In this document: positions 1-12,108 of the stretch, one piece after another
Numbering within the stretch: position 1 is the stretch's first letter
How the letters are laid out: every line of letters begins with the position of its first letter
Assembly (NCBI RefSeq): GCF_902148845.1
Contig: NC_043755.1
Location: forward strand, 3,026,378 to 3,090,377
Reading direction: 5' to 3'
Length of the DNA stretch: 64,000 bases
Source of the DNA: Salarias fasciatus
Taxonomy: Eukaryota > Chordata > Actinopteri > Blenniiformes > Blenniidae
Translations under genes and position numbers: made by a program
Notes under the pieces: generated by a model
What the model was told of the DNA's origin: nothing
Database searches by the model: none
What the model saw: the letters and a program-made list of their open reading frames with translations, nothing else

Positions 1-5
1 AAAAG

Positions 6-136
6 TATCTGTTTATCAAGCAGCAGAAACAGTATTGATTTCAATCAGCACCCAGTAGTGCTGCGGGGTTCAGGGACCGTCTACAACTTACAAGACGCTG
101 CAACAGTGAAGACAAATAGCTCAAAAAAAAAAAATT

Positions 137-168
<32 letters not shown>

Positions 169-341
169 AAACGTAATACCACCACTGCGATTTACTACAG
201 TGTCACCATAATCGCTACAACCTTCATTTGTCTCCTATCAACTTTATTGGATATGGTATTTGTCTTCACTGTTGCAGCGTCTTGTAAATTTTAGACCGTC
301 CCTTAACCCCGCAGTACTTTCTGCTGCTTGATAAACAGATA
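6..341. repeat. Small foldback element with inverted arms
   Basis: The first about 95 bases and the last about 95 bases are inverted copies of each other: the left arm starts TATCTGTTTATCAAGCAGCAG and the right arm ends with its reverse complement. The centre holds an (AAC)n run at about 137-168. There is no coding capacity. This is the form of a non-autonomous DNA transposon. I cannot define the target duplication because the left flank is cut by the window edge. Confidence 0.7.
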
Positions 342-504
342 ATTTTAATAAAAATGAGCTTGTAGCATATCGTCCACCACACAACGATGGGATGCAGCGC
401 CCTTTGTATGTTACTGACATTTTGTTAAAGAATTATTGAGACTGAAGTCTGTATCTGTCAATATGCTGCTAACTTTACTGGACTGTTCAGTATATGTTCA
501 GTAA

Positions 505-606
505 TTCGTGCGCACGATTTATTATTTCGAGGGAACGAATTAGTAATTTGTGCGCACGATTTATTAATTCGTGGGAACGAATTAGTAATTCGTGGCCACA
601 ATTTAA
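505..606. repeat. Short minisatellite, unit about 42 bp
   Basis: About two and a half copies of a unit around GAACGAATTAGTAATT-GTGCGCACGATTTATTAAT are arranged head to tail. No function is apparent. The open frame across it is a by-product of the repeat. Confidence 0.6.
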
Positions 607-685
607 TTTTTTTTTTTACCATGTTATGTCCGGGGCTCCGTAAAAACATGATGTTAAAAGTGTGTTTCAAAAAATGGTAAAAAAA

Positions 686-1597
686 AGGGCAACTCCGGTT
701 TTTTGACACCTGGACCTTATTTATAGGTGTTGCCTATACGCCGTCGCGCGTCCCGCGGCCGGTGTGGAGCGTGCATCCGCCGGGGAGCACAGATAGCTTC
801 CTCCCGGCAAGGAGAGAGCTCCGGGCCGTCGCGCGTCCCGCGGCCGGCGCGGAGCGTGCATCCGCCGGGGAGCAGAGATACGCTTCCTCCCGGTGAGGAG
901 AGAACTCCGGCAGCGGCGCGGCGGGCCGTCGCGAGTCCCGCGGCCGGCGTGGAGTGTGCATCCGCCGGGGAGCAGAGATACGCTTCCTCCCGGCAAGGAG
1001 AAAGCACTGACCTCGGCGCGGCGGGCCGTCGCGCGTCCCGCGGCCGGCCCGGAGCGCGCATCTGCCGGGGAGCGGAGATACGCATCCTCCCGGCGAGGAG
1101 AGACATCCAGCGGCCCAGCGGCCGCGTGTGAGCCGTGCGTCTTCGCGGGTGTCCGGAGCCTCCGTGGAGCAGCTGAGGGCCGTTTTCCAACTCGGCCCCT
1201 GGAAGTCAGACGCCGGGGCACCGTGACAGCCGAGGCCGACTCAAAGTGCCTCTCTGCTGGGGAGAGGAGCGCCGCAACGTTCCCATCCGAGCTAATTGTG
1301 GCTGAGTTAGCGAAAACTGTCAGCTCTTCAGCTGACCCACCTGAAGACGGTAGACGAGCTGACTTTATGATAACACTGGCGATGGATGAAGAAATACAGC
1401 CGAAATGAGCGACTTTGCAGAGATTATGTCCAGCGCTAACGCTCCATTGCTGTGGCACCCCCGCTAGTGCAGCTACATCGTTTGGATCTAAATAACTTCT
1501 GTAGGACTCCGAGCTGCATGATGTTTGTCTGAGTGAGTATATGAGCATGCACACACCTATAAATAAGGTCCAGGTGTCAAAAAACCGGAGTTGCCCT
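686..1597. mobile_element. TTAA-inserting (Kolobok-like) non-autonomous element, GC-rich, copy 1
   Basis: The element begins AGGGCAACTCCGG and ends CCGGAGTTGCCCT, followed by TTAA at 1598-1601. The ends share about 47 bp of inverted repeat; a second copy at 45171-46337 has full arms of about 220 bp, so this copy has lost most of its left arm. The middle is four to five tandem units of about 85-105 bp, very GC-rich. The TTAA target and an AGG-type end resemble T2/Kolobok-type MITEs; piggyBac is the alternative because it also uses TTAA. Long open frames on both strands come from the GC-rich repeats and are not genes. Confidence 0.75.
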
Positions 1598-1601
1598 TTA
1601 A

Positions 1602-1994
1602 TAGCCCCCCTCCCCCGCACCTCCAGACACAAAACGCAACACAACACAAGATCCGTCTGCTCCACCCCAAACATATTAGGCTCTAATTTGACGGCGCAAC
1701 TTGGCGATGATCACTGGCGGAGGCAGCGCATTGCTATTTTCGACAGGCGCAGAAGAGGGTTTCTGGCCGGTCTGCTGCACTTGCGCCGAGATGGGCGTGG
1801 TGGCGCACCAGGGGGAGGGGTCGACAGAATCAGCTGGGCGCAGTGAGAGTTTATTGCAGAAGGTGTGAGCAGGCTGGGGAGGAGGATCTGATCATAATTT
1901 GTCTGAGAAAACCTCCGTGGCAGGGTTTCAGCTTGTCAGTGTCATGAAAGATACACAAAATCACTCATGAAGCACATAATTGTTTTTATTATCT
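1602..1994. other. Non-coding stretch, nothing recognised
   Basis: I see no gene, clear repeat boundary or RNA in this stretch. It separates the TTAA-type element from the piggyBac-like fragment. Confidence 0.4.
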
Positions 1995-2892
1995 TCTTTA
2001 ACACTAGAACATCCAAGACGATCTGACAGACCATTTGGGTTTTTAGAATTCAAATAAATCTGTTAAAAATGATTCCCCTGTCATCTAATTCTTTGACTTT
2101 TCCTAAATATGTGTCTTGTATGTTTTTCTGAAGCAAATAAGGTCCTAACAATGACACACATAATATTACAAAACATTTATACCTACAAAGGCCAACAGCG
2201 GTCTGTGAGACTTAGTATTTATTTATTTATTTATTTATTATTATTATTCTTATTCTTATTCTTATTATTATTATTATTATTAGACTGATTAAAAAGATTC
2301 ACTTCACAGGGCTTTTTTTTCTTCTGTGATTGATTTGTTTTGGTTCATGCGCACATCTGAACAGGGAGCTAGCTCTGACAGCAGACAATCAGACAGATGG
2401 TATAAAATATCAAGCAAATCCCAAAAGAAAGATAGTAAAAACAGGCATAAATAAGATATAAGGTGGAAGAAGCTTTAGCAATGATACAGGAGGTCAGTGT
2501 GGGGGAACCGGATGGCGGAGACGTGTCGGACTTCAGCGATCTTGACTGGAGTGAAGAGGAGGAACGTTCTGAATCAGAGTCGGAACAGTCGCGGACCAAA
2601 CAGCGAAACAAATATAATGCTGCTGCCCCAAAAATACCCTACCGACCTCCAGCTGCTGTACAGTCCAGCGTAGAACCTGCAGTGGGGCATGGAAGCGCTC
2701 ACGCGTCACCTCCAGGTAGAGAATTACTGTAGGCTGCTGTCAGTTTACAACTAAATAATAATAACATAAAATGGTGTAAAATTATTATTATTATTTTTTA
2801 AACAAATGTAATAAATCTGAACACAACAGTGAACACGGTATTGACAGCAGGGGCACTGCAGCGTCTCCAGATGTGCCAGTTACAGATTCAGG
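1995..2892 (+). pseudogene. piggyBac-like transposon, 5' fragment with transposase N-terminus
   Basis: An open segment at 2463-2715 begins MEEALAMIQEVSVGEPDGGD and continues as a strongly acidic, serine-rich stretch (SDFSDLDWSEEEE, then ESESEQ). That is the usual look of the disordered N-terminus of piggyBac/PGBD4-type transposases in fish. It ends at a GT splice-donor-like site after ASPPG. A second short exon-like piece lies near 2830-2892, also followed by GTAAAA. The catalytic DDD domain is absent, so this is a dead 5' fragment. An AT-rich simple repeat sits at 2218-2281. The family call rests on composition and motif resemblance by eye. Confidence 0.5.
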
Positions 2893-4577
2893 TAAAATAT
2901 TATATCCTCCGTTAAAGTACAGCAAACCATGTATTTTTCGTTTCCAAAAATTAATTTTAGAATGAACATATTTTCTGAATAAATACCTCTGTCCTGTGGA
3001 GCCTGCAGTCCCAGAATAAAATGAGCAGGGTGAGGACGGGTCGGTGTGGGAAGGTGTCCGTCCTGGTGCGCAGCCGGGGAGACTTATTTTACTAATTCTA
3101 ATATGTTCCTGATTATTATTGACGGTTAATAATACAACTATTTTGTGTGTGTTGGCGTGTGTGTGCGTGTGTATCAGGGAAACGAGTGCGCGGAGTGTGA
3201 GTGAGAGGTACGCTGCGCAAATGCGCACTGTAAAAAGTTCAATACATTTTAAAACCTGATTTGAGGCATTAATAAAGCAGATATGAGGCAGAAGTTTTGC
3301 TGATCCTCTTGATTTAATATTTTGTTTCTTTATCTTAATTTCTAATACATTAGATTACAGAAAAGCAACCTGTTGGTGTGCTCCTGTGCAAAATCACTGC
3401 ATATGTATGACAGCCTGGCTGACCATAGCGGCCTTTGGAGGGGGGTAAGAATGCTGGCAACACGTGAAGCAGAGCGGAGGACGGAGCAGATAGCAGATGT
3501 CGCCACCATTCTCTCATAAATGATTATCCTCCGTCTGGGATGGCCGGAATGCCGTGTGTGTGATAGGAATTATAGGGAATCATTTCAGAGGACATTGATC
3601 TGATGACAACAGAAGCAGTCCTAAGTAGACTCACCCAGCTCCGCTGTGCAGCTGCGCTGAGTGATTGGTGTGCAGACACCTATAATTCTTTGTGCTTTCC
3701 CAAATGTATCTTTAAGAGTTATGATGCACACAAATAAAAACAGATTTTCCCTTTCCCTACAAAGTCTGTATGTAGCCGCTAAATGCAGGGTGTCTGCATT
3801 TTTATTTCATTTGTCTGGCTCCCCAAGCTCCATAAGAGATTATTTATTTCAAAATGCAGTCATATACATTGTTGTTTCACTGTGGTTTAGTATTGAGGCC
3901 AGGAAATAAAATGTATTTCATCATGTTAATATAGCAGTGTCCTTCGCTGCAGTGCATTTGAAAAAAAGGAGAGGTGTTCATTTGATTGGTCAAATTGCGC
4001 TCAGCTGGGTGAAACCTACTTTCTCTCCTCCCTCTTGCGCCACCTGCGCAGGTGGGCGGGATGGAGGCGTGACTGCGCCTGGTTCACGAAATTGGGACAA
4101 TTTTCTGGACACGCCCCGTTGACTTTTTACGCCGACGGTGCACTTTGCGCTCCGCTGACAGCGGGCGGATTCGGCGGAGTCTACGAAGCTAGAGCCCATT
4201 GAGTGTCATATAAAACTAGAAAAGCTGCACTTTGAGATGACACTAGGCAGAATATTTTCTGAGCCGACCGCCTCCCATCAGGGGCAAAACAAACCGAAAA
4301 CCGATCTTCACATTTCACAGCCAACACCTCAGATTGCATGTTTCTCACACACTTCTTCGGCAAATCTCAAAGCTGTTCACACTAAACACAACATATTTTT
4401 TGTTCTTATCATTTTGTGGTCATTTTTCATCTATTCACGCTCTCCTCTGACCAAAATTAGGGGCATAATCCTCTCGAATAGTGAAAGACCGTCATGCGCC
4501 TGAATGTTTGTTTTCACTCCAACATGGCGGTGACTGCCCAGCGTGCATTGCGAGGCCGGGTGTGCGACGTCAGCTGC
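2893..4577. other. Non-coding stretch, no gene recognised
   Basis: The frames here are short and show no known domain. The GC-richer part at about 3950-4200 and the AT-rich remainder may be decayed transposon sequence, but I could not define ends or a family. Confidence 0.4.
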
Positions 4578-4777
4578 AAATACTCCATAGAAAAAGATAA
4601 ATCTATCGCGTGACGTATAATCGGTTACACGTCGGTTCGAAGACACGGTTACACATGTTTACATAATTGTAAACGTTGACACCCCTAGTCACCAGTAGAA
4701 TCTGCTGTACTGCTGCATCAAATAAGGATGTCACTTGGACTCAAAACACAAAATATTGACAGTCCTTTATGTGAAAC
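4578..4777. repeat. Remnant of a pentraxin-unit 5' flank (unit 0), left part
   Basis: This stretch matches the flank that lies upstream of pentraxin genes 2, 3 and 4 (about 30695-30832, 41030-41215 and 49862-50055). Shared motifs include GAAAAAGATAAATCTAT, TAGTCACCAGT and CATCAAATAAGGATGTCACT. It continues beyond the 4.1-kb foldback insertion at 8867-8970. By the order seen in other units, a pentraxin gene should lie just to the left, but none is present in 1-4577. Confidence 0.7.
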
Positions 4778-7700
4778 CTACGGTGGCCGACAGGTGCAAA
4801 CGCGCTGCAAACACAGAAAACACATGCAAGAAAGAAACGCTGCAAGAAAAAAATGCTGCAAGAGAAAAAAACGCCGCAAACACAGAAAACACCTGCAAGA
4901 GAAAAATGCTGCAATCACAGAAAACACATGCAAGAAAAAAAACACTTGCAAGAAAAAAAACACTCGCAAGAAAAAAAACACTTGCAAGAAAAAAAACGCT
5001 GCAAGAGAAAAAACCGCTGCAAACACAGAAAACACTTGCAAGAGAAAAATGCTGCAAATTCAATCCACAACGGAAGTGCGCCAGCTCGCTCCAAGAAGAA
5101 GAAGAAGAAGAAGAAAAAAGTACGGAAGCCCTACAAGGACATGGTTAAATACTTTTTTTTTTTAATTTCCTCCGCTTTGCCGTGATAACGAGTTAATTTC
5201 AGTGGTTTATCGAGAAGTCGACTTATTTTTCCACGTTGTCTCGACAAAACGACAATTCGGTGAACCGGGAGTCCCAGTCTTTCACCAGACAGCGACGCTC
5301 CGCTCCACGGACCACAGACAGAGGTGAGTTCAGCCTGTTTATGAGTTTTTTGTACTGTTACTCATTTCTGAATAACTTATATGATGCACGCAAATCAAAC
5401 AGCTGTCTGTCCAGCATCTGCACAATGGAACTGCGATATTCAGCCTCCTGATGCAGGACCTGTGTGTTTTCTAGTGTCTGACCCAGACTGTGTCTGTTCT
5501 GGAGCAGCTCAGAGAACTGCAACAACCTCACCAAATTCACCAGGTCAGCTTTCTGTACTTATGTAATAATCAAAAACTGCTGTTTCCCTGCTTCCCATCC
5601 TGACAACTGTACTGTTTTGGTGTTTTTTCAGTTATATACATATAGCAGAACAGCCACTTTGGCTATAGCCATATGTTCATTACAGAAAAAAAGTCGTTTC
5701 AAATGAGTCGATGTTGACAGAATAATCAATCACAGGTAATGTTGAGTTACAAGAGCAAGGTGGCTGTAACTTGCTTGATAAACTTTAGATATATTTGGAA
5801 GTCTCAAACATCCAAATAAAATAGAATACATTTACTAATGTTTTGTCTGAATTCATAGTGAAGCAAAAACGGCAAACTTTTTTTGTTTGTTTTTTCACAA
5901 AATGAAATTAAAATGAATCAGTTATGGAACAGTAAATTAGAAATTGGGACTTGAAATGAACCAGAGTGAAATTTAAGGTTTTCCTGAATTGGGAAAAAAA
6001 AAATCGTATTGGACTGGATGCTGACTGCAGGAAGGTTCTGCTGTGTTCCAGCTTTACAGGCTATCCTATTGATGACAAGTAATGCAGCCAAGAATGCTTC
6101 CTGATTATATGTTTTTTTCTTTTGTAACTTCAGTTTTTGTTTTTACTGTGGCAGGTGGACAAAGATGCTGGTGGGATGAAGGATGAGGAAGCCCTGTCAA
6201 AGTCTCTTCCTCATCTGGAGCCGTGTGGAGGCCATCTTTACACTTTCTGCTCTTGCTCAGTTTCATGCCGTTTTATTTTCATGACAATCTTGTCAGATCC
6301 TGAATAATTTTATTGTAGAATATCATTGTCAACAAAGATTCTATTTTTGTATTAAACTGTTTGAAATTCAATCCAGTTTTTTGTAATGTCTTCGAGTCAA
6401 ATTGTTTTGGTTCCTATCTATGATTTTATGAATCACAGCTGCTCCTGAGCCCACATGAGTGTCATGCATGAGGACATTGTCAAAAATGTTTGAGTACATC
6501 AGCCTCCATTTGAGGGTATAAATGCATATATATAAGAACAATTAAACAGTCTTTTCAGGACAGTTTCATCTTTATAAAGAGATACTCTTCATAAAAACTG
6601 ACTGACTCAACAAATTTATAGATCTTAACTGAAATGTGGCTGTGGTGTAAATTTGGCTGTACCATAAACTGAAATGCCTGGTTTTAGGTTTGAAGTTAAC
6701 CATTTGTTCCGTCACACTGTTGTCACACAGGTGTAAGATTCAGATAAACCAGCTGACATCAACCTTTATTAGGCTACATGTCTGACATCTTGGTTGCTTT
6801 GATGTGTAAATAAAAATATCTACAAAAATGATAAACATTCAAGCATCAAGCTGTCCTATAAAATTAAATTATTTAACATGACCTAATGATGGTTTGACCT
6901 TTCAAAATAAACAAGCACACATGGATCTTGACTGTTACTTCAGTATTAAAGAACGCCACAGCTGAGCCCAGCAGTGTAAGTTAAGCATATACAATGGATT
7001 TTTTCTTTAAGAAAATGGATATTTGTGAAGCATAGTTGGACTTAGAGGACATGCAAACATCCCACATTAAAACTGAACACATTTATTTGTTTCAGTGCAT
7101 CCATGATATGTTTCATACAAACTAACACTGTAAAAAAAGAAAAAAAATCAGAAAACAGGGGTGTATGAAACACTGGAAATGGAAGTGTGCTCAAAGCGGT
7201 AGGCTAAAGTTTTTAATATTGGCTGTTGTGGCAACAGTTTTGGTAGGTGGGGGTTAATCTGACTGACAGCTGTGTTCTCATTAAGTCTTCAGCTGTCTGT
7301 ACAGTCTGGTTGCCTCAGCAGCATTATGACCTGCCTCAAGATTCAGTTTATTTATGACCACAAGGCAGAGCTGGTGAAGATATGGATCACAGACAAAGTC
7401 AGTTTTCCAAAGACAGATGTCCTCTTCCAAGACAATGTTCCCTCTGTCCACTGGCTGGAGGTCGTCCTGTGCTCGGTAAAGTTCTGGTACATGATACAGA
7501 GGAAAGGTTTTCCATGGAAGGGATCGTATCTTTTAGTGCCTGGCTGGATCCCGGTGTTCCACATTGTCATCACGACGTCCAGCTCCTTCTGTAAAATAAA
7601 AAAGACACAAGGCATCGGTCAGTAAAAGTGAATAAGTGAGTAAATGAAAGTGAGTTAGTGAGCATGTGAGTGAGTTAATGAAAAGAGATGTTACAGCAGA

Positions 7701-8866
7701 ACTGGACATGACATTCAAACTACTACTATTTTCTTTCTCGCCATTATCAGTGTTCTGTGCATGCCACTTGGTTTTGTGTGTGTGTGTACATGTATGTGCA
7801 TATATGAGTCATTTGGTGCAGGTCTACCAGGTGTGAATGGGTGTGTTTGTGTTTTGAGCTGTGTTCTTAAGCTATCTTTTGTTTATCTTTCACTATAAAA
7901 CTTGAAAATCAATAAAAGTATTGTGGGAAAAAATGAAACAAAGCAGAACTGAATGAGACCCTTATCAACCACATCCCCACTTAAGTTTTACACTGATTAG
8001 AACTCCTGCAACAGGTTTCTCCAGCAGTCTGCTTGCTGTCTTTGATTTTGTCGCCATCAGCTTTCAACTCACTGCTCCACTATTTTTCTTACAAGTCATA
8101 TGCCTGTCTGCATGAAGCAGCATGGAAAAGCTGACCTGGTGAATTTGGTGAGGTTGTTGCAGTTCTCTGAGCTGCTCCAGAACAGACACAGTCTGGGTCA
8201 GACACCAGAAAACACACAGGTCCTGCATCAGGAGGCTGAATATCGCAGTTCCACTGTGCAGATGCTGGACAGACAGCTGTTTGATTTGCGTGCATCATAT
8301 AAGTTATTCAGAAATGAGTAACAGTACAAAAAACTCATAAACAGGCTGAATTCACCTCTGTCTGTGGTCCGTGGCAGCGGAGCGTCGCTGTCTGGTGAAA
8401 GACTGGGACTCCCGGTTCACCGTATTGTCGTTTTGTCGAGACAACGTGGAAAAATAAGTCGACTTCTCGATAAACCACTGAAATTAACTCGTTATCACGG
8501 CAAAGCGGAGGAAATAAAAAAAAAAGTATTTAACCATGTCCTTGTAGGGCTTCCGTACTTTCTTCTTCTTCTTCTTCTTCTTCTTGGAGCGACCTGGCGC
8601 ACTTCCGTTGTGGATTGAATTTGCAGCATTTTTCTCTTGCAAGTGTTTTCTGTGTTTGCAGCGGTTTTTTCTCTTGCAGCGTTTTTTTTTCTTGCAAGTG
8701 TTTTTTTTCTTGCATGTGTTTTCTGTGATTGCAGCATTTTTCTCTTGCAGGTGTTTTCTGTATTTGCGGCGTTTTTTTTCTCTTGCAGCATTTTTTTCTT
8801 GCAGCGTTTCTTTCTTGCATGTGTTTTCTGTGTTTGCAGCGCGTTTGCACCTGTCGGCCACCGTAG
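4778..8866. mobile_element. 4.1-kb DNA transposon with long terminal inverted repeats
   Basis: The element begins CTACGGTGGCCGACAGG and ends with the exact inverse. The arms are about 775 bp (4778-5552) and 736 bp (8131-8866). Flanks read GAAAC on both sides, so the target duplication is 4 or 5 bp; homologous flanks at 41203 and 58462 lack the insert. Each arm carries an array of short repeats around CTTGCAAGAAAAAAA and GCTGCAAACACAGAAAACAC, then a run of AAG, then a stretch that can encode a 50-60 residue peptide containing LVRLLQFSELLQNR. The 2.6-kb core is largely unique and holds an integrase-like remnant. The superfamily is unassigned: integrase-type groups such as Ginger or IS3EU are possible from the remnant and the short duplication, but the end sequence is not a clear match. 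Confidence 0.75.
7300..7640 (-). pseudogene. Integrase-core-type transposase, degraded C-terminal fragment
   Basis: On the minus strand, neighbouring frames read ELDVVMTMWNTGI then GKPFLCIMYQ, and YHVPELYRAQDDLQPVDRG. This combination (WNT..., GKP...MY, then PELY and LQPVDR) resembles the C-terminal end of a transposon-derived protein family with an integrase core that is common in fish. The pieces lie in different frames, so the gene is broken. It lies in the core of the 4.1-kb inverted-repeat element and is the best clue to how that element moved. The identification is from memory of the motif and needs a profile search. Confidence 0.45.
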
Positions 8867-8970
8867 AAACCACAAAAAAATAAATCTCATTTTTACCATG
8901 CAAGCAGATGAAAGTTTTGTTTCAGATTTGATCAGCCATCTGTGGCTCAGTCAAGTTCAGAGGATCAAGT
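8867..8970. repeat. Remnant of pentraxin-unit flank (unit 0), right part
   Basis: Sequence after the foldback insertion resumes the unit flank (AAATCTCATTTTTACCATGC, GTGGCTCAGTC, TTCAGAGGATCAAG). It then jumps at about 8970 straight into the 3' flank of gene 1 (GCTACCATAT, then AAAAAGATAGTTGATGG). The roughly 2-kb spacer found between other units is missing here, so a deletion or unequal exchange is likely. Confidence 0.65.
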
Positions 8971-9116
8971 GCTACCATATGGGTTAAAAAGATAGTTGAT
9001 GGTGAAAGGTAGCTTACATAAAAGAAACAAAGCAAAACCCTTGTCTGCTGTGCTTCCATATTTTAATCAATATAATATTTGCTAAACCGCTGATTTTTGT
9101 TTACATCAAATCAATC

Positions 9117-9122
9117 TTTATT
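9117..9122 (-). terminator. Candidate polyadenylation signal, pentraxin 1
   Basis: AATAAA on the minus strand, followed by GATTGATTTGATG, lies about 340 bp after the stop codon. The same signal is kept at the same place in all five units (9117, 22833, 35809, 43948, 55972). The TTTGA-rich tail after it resembles a retroposon 3' end, so the signal may itself be retroposon-derived. Confidence 0.5.
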
Positions 9123-9463
9123 CACAATGCACTTTTCATATTAAAAAGACAACTCAGTGTGTGTTACAATATCAAAATAACTAAACAAAAATGGTTGTAG
9201 TGTCATGAAAAGACTACATTAGCAAATTCTAGAGCAAACAATCTATTTTTATTTATTACATAGTCAAATTGTTCCCAAACAGGGTGAATGCACAAAGATT
9301 CTCAAAATTATTATGGGATGGGGAAAGAAAAGTCAATAGTGTATAATGAAATTAGCAGGAAATGAACATAACTGGCCGATATAAACAATTTCTCCTCATT
9401 GGAAACCCAAAACAAGTGAACCACAGCAAGGCTTTCCCAGACACCGACACATCTGTCACAGTT

Positions 9464-11886
9464 TCAGTGACAGACGGAGGATTTCGGTTGCACCAGCACT
9501 TTGTCTGTGATCTCGAACTCCAGCGCCTTCCAGTTCAGCACGTTCCCCGGAGTGAAGTTGAGCTCATCGACGTAGCTCTGAATCTCACAGGAAGAGAGGA
9601 CGTAGTCCCACATGTGGACGTCCGACATCATCCCGACGAAAGCCTGCTTGCTGTCGAATCCTCCACCGTGAGCATCCTGCTCCTGTGGGGGGAACGTAGA
9701 GCAACAGAGAAAAACATCTCTACATTTTAAAACTTTCACACCTTACACCCTAATAACCAATCCAAATTGTGTGTATTCAGAAACCAGTGATGGACTATTG
9801 ATCATGATGTTCAGTAATAAAACCATACCTGTCCAAGAATGATAATCGTGCTTCCAGTAATAGCTGATGTGACGGGCACATATTTGCGAATTGTCGGCCT
9901 TCCATTAAACCACAACTGCACCAGTCCGGTCACCGAGTCCCAGGTGGTGCAGATGGAGTGCCACATGTTGGGTTTGTAGTCCAGTCCCCTGAACTCTGAA
10001 CCCTGATCTCTGACGTGAGCCTCCATCTCCTTATTGGTTTCATCCCAGAATATCAGAAAGGAGTTGAACGACCCAGACGTGGACAGTGAGAACAGGCCGT
10101 GGTCTCTTTTGATGTCCGTAAACGATCTGCAGGTACGACACACTGGCTTGTTATGGGGTTGGTGACAGTCAGAGAGGATGTGTGTTCATCAGGTTTTACA
10201 TTTAATTACTACCTGTGGCAGACAGTCAAAGCTCTGAATTCTTGTTTGGGTGTTACCAGCCTGACACGAGCTTGGTTGGTTTGCAACGGGAATGTTAACA
10301 TTTTCCCAGAGAGATCTGGAAAAAAAAAATTTAAGTGTTCATTAAAATACTTAAATTATTAATTTCATTGGTAATAGCATGTGATAAATCATTACGTCAG
10401 TGAAACATGAAAAATAAACAACAGAGATCATGACTAAAAAACACAACCAAATACTTCTGTGACACTTGAACTTAAGGGGATTTCTGTATGTAGGAGGATA
10501 ATTTTACCGCCCAGATATCAAAATGTCTTGTGATGTTTATGCTTGCTTCTTCCTCATACTTTATCTACAAGTTTACATATGTGTCAAACTTTTAAATTAC
10601 ATTTGCTTGAAAATAGAGCGAAGAAATCATTTGTGCTGTTTTTTTTCTCCCTGTCCTGTTCGGCAGCTGGGGCGTGCAATATTGTATGATTGGAGCCTTG
10701 TACTGGCTGAACAGATTTTACTGTTAGCAGCAGGAGGAGATTGAATCTCCTCCTGCTGCTGCCTTTATTTGAAACTGGCATCTGGCATGGCTGCCAGACA
10801 GGACCGGGACGGAAACGCTCAGAGAGCGAGAGAGAGAGGAAAAAGAGAAAGATGAAGAGAAAGAGAGGGGGAACCGGGGGGGGGGGGGGGGGGGGGGGGG
10901 ATAGCATAATATATATACATTCCCAATACGACATATCACATGTGACAGAGAACAATCCATAACCACAGCACTTATAACTAACAGAGAAACTGACTAAAAA
11001 TCGATAGCTAACACCAGGACTGCTATAACCCGAACAGATTATTATTATTATTATTATTATTTTTTTTGTAAAGTTAAACACTACACAATCAGCTACTACT
11101 AGTACAAGGGTATGACAAAGGGCATCTTACTTTTTTTTTTTTTTCCCCTTCCCTGCAACAGATCACTATTAGTCGAACCCACCACAGGAAAACTATTAAA
11201 CTAATTCCACAAGTAGAATGTGAAGAGTGATTAAAGATCAAAGATCAGCGTGATCATGCAAATGTAATAGTGATAGTGACAGTGTTCATGCATATATGAC
11301 CCCGGACCCCTACGAAAGCCTGAAGCAGGCCAGAGGGGCCCTCAAAGCCCAGATAACCAGCGGCCATCCCAGAGCCCAGATCCAATCCCCTCCCCCAGTC
11401 AGATGCCCACGCTCCGGTCCAGAAGAGGGCAGAGGAACGCCCTGGCCGGGAGCCATGGCGGCCCCGGGGCCCGGGCCCCAGGGAGCCACGGCCGGTGGGA
11501 GCCGGGATGCCCGGGGCAGGCAGAGCCGAGAGCCCAGGACCCAAGAGCCCAAGAGCCGACCCCCACCCACCCAGAGAGAGGGCCACGACCATACCTAGAA
11601 GAGCCGGCCCACACGCGCGGCCACCCGCCCCAAGGCCAGTACCTCCCCCCCCCCCCCCCAGCGCTCCAGCCACGTACCCCGAGATCCAGGGCACCAGCCC
11701 CCCCCCCCCCCCCCCCCCCCCCCCCCCACCCCCCTTCACCCCCCAACCCAACCCCCGGCCCCATCCACCCATCCAGCACACCCCCCTCCTCCCTCTCCCG
11801 CCCGGCCCTCCCCAGCACTCACATACTCTCATACACACACACATACAGCCAGTCAGCCCTAACACACTTGCATTCTGGCGCACGCA

Positions 11887-11955
<69 letters not shown>

Positions 11956-12077
11956 CCAGTCAAACCTAATCCAAGCACACTCACATTCCCGCGTCATCCA
12001 TCCGTCTTGTCCTGTGGGAGATCCCCCCAGAGGCAAGGGAACACCGAGCACCATGTCCAGGTCCCCCGCCACCCACA

Positions 12078-12108
<31 letters not shown>

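Noticed and set aside
721-1674. Open frames of up to 317 residues, Arg/Ala/Pro-rich, on both strands
   Set aside because: They come from GC-rich tandem repeats within a TTAA-type element. All strands and frames are open together, and the second copy at 45171 gives different frames.
4728-5185. Lys/Glu/Thr-rich frames and their Phe-rich complements (also 8484-8987)
   Set aside because: They are translations of the short-repeat arrays in the arms of the 4.1-kb inverted-repeat element.
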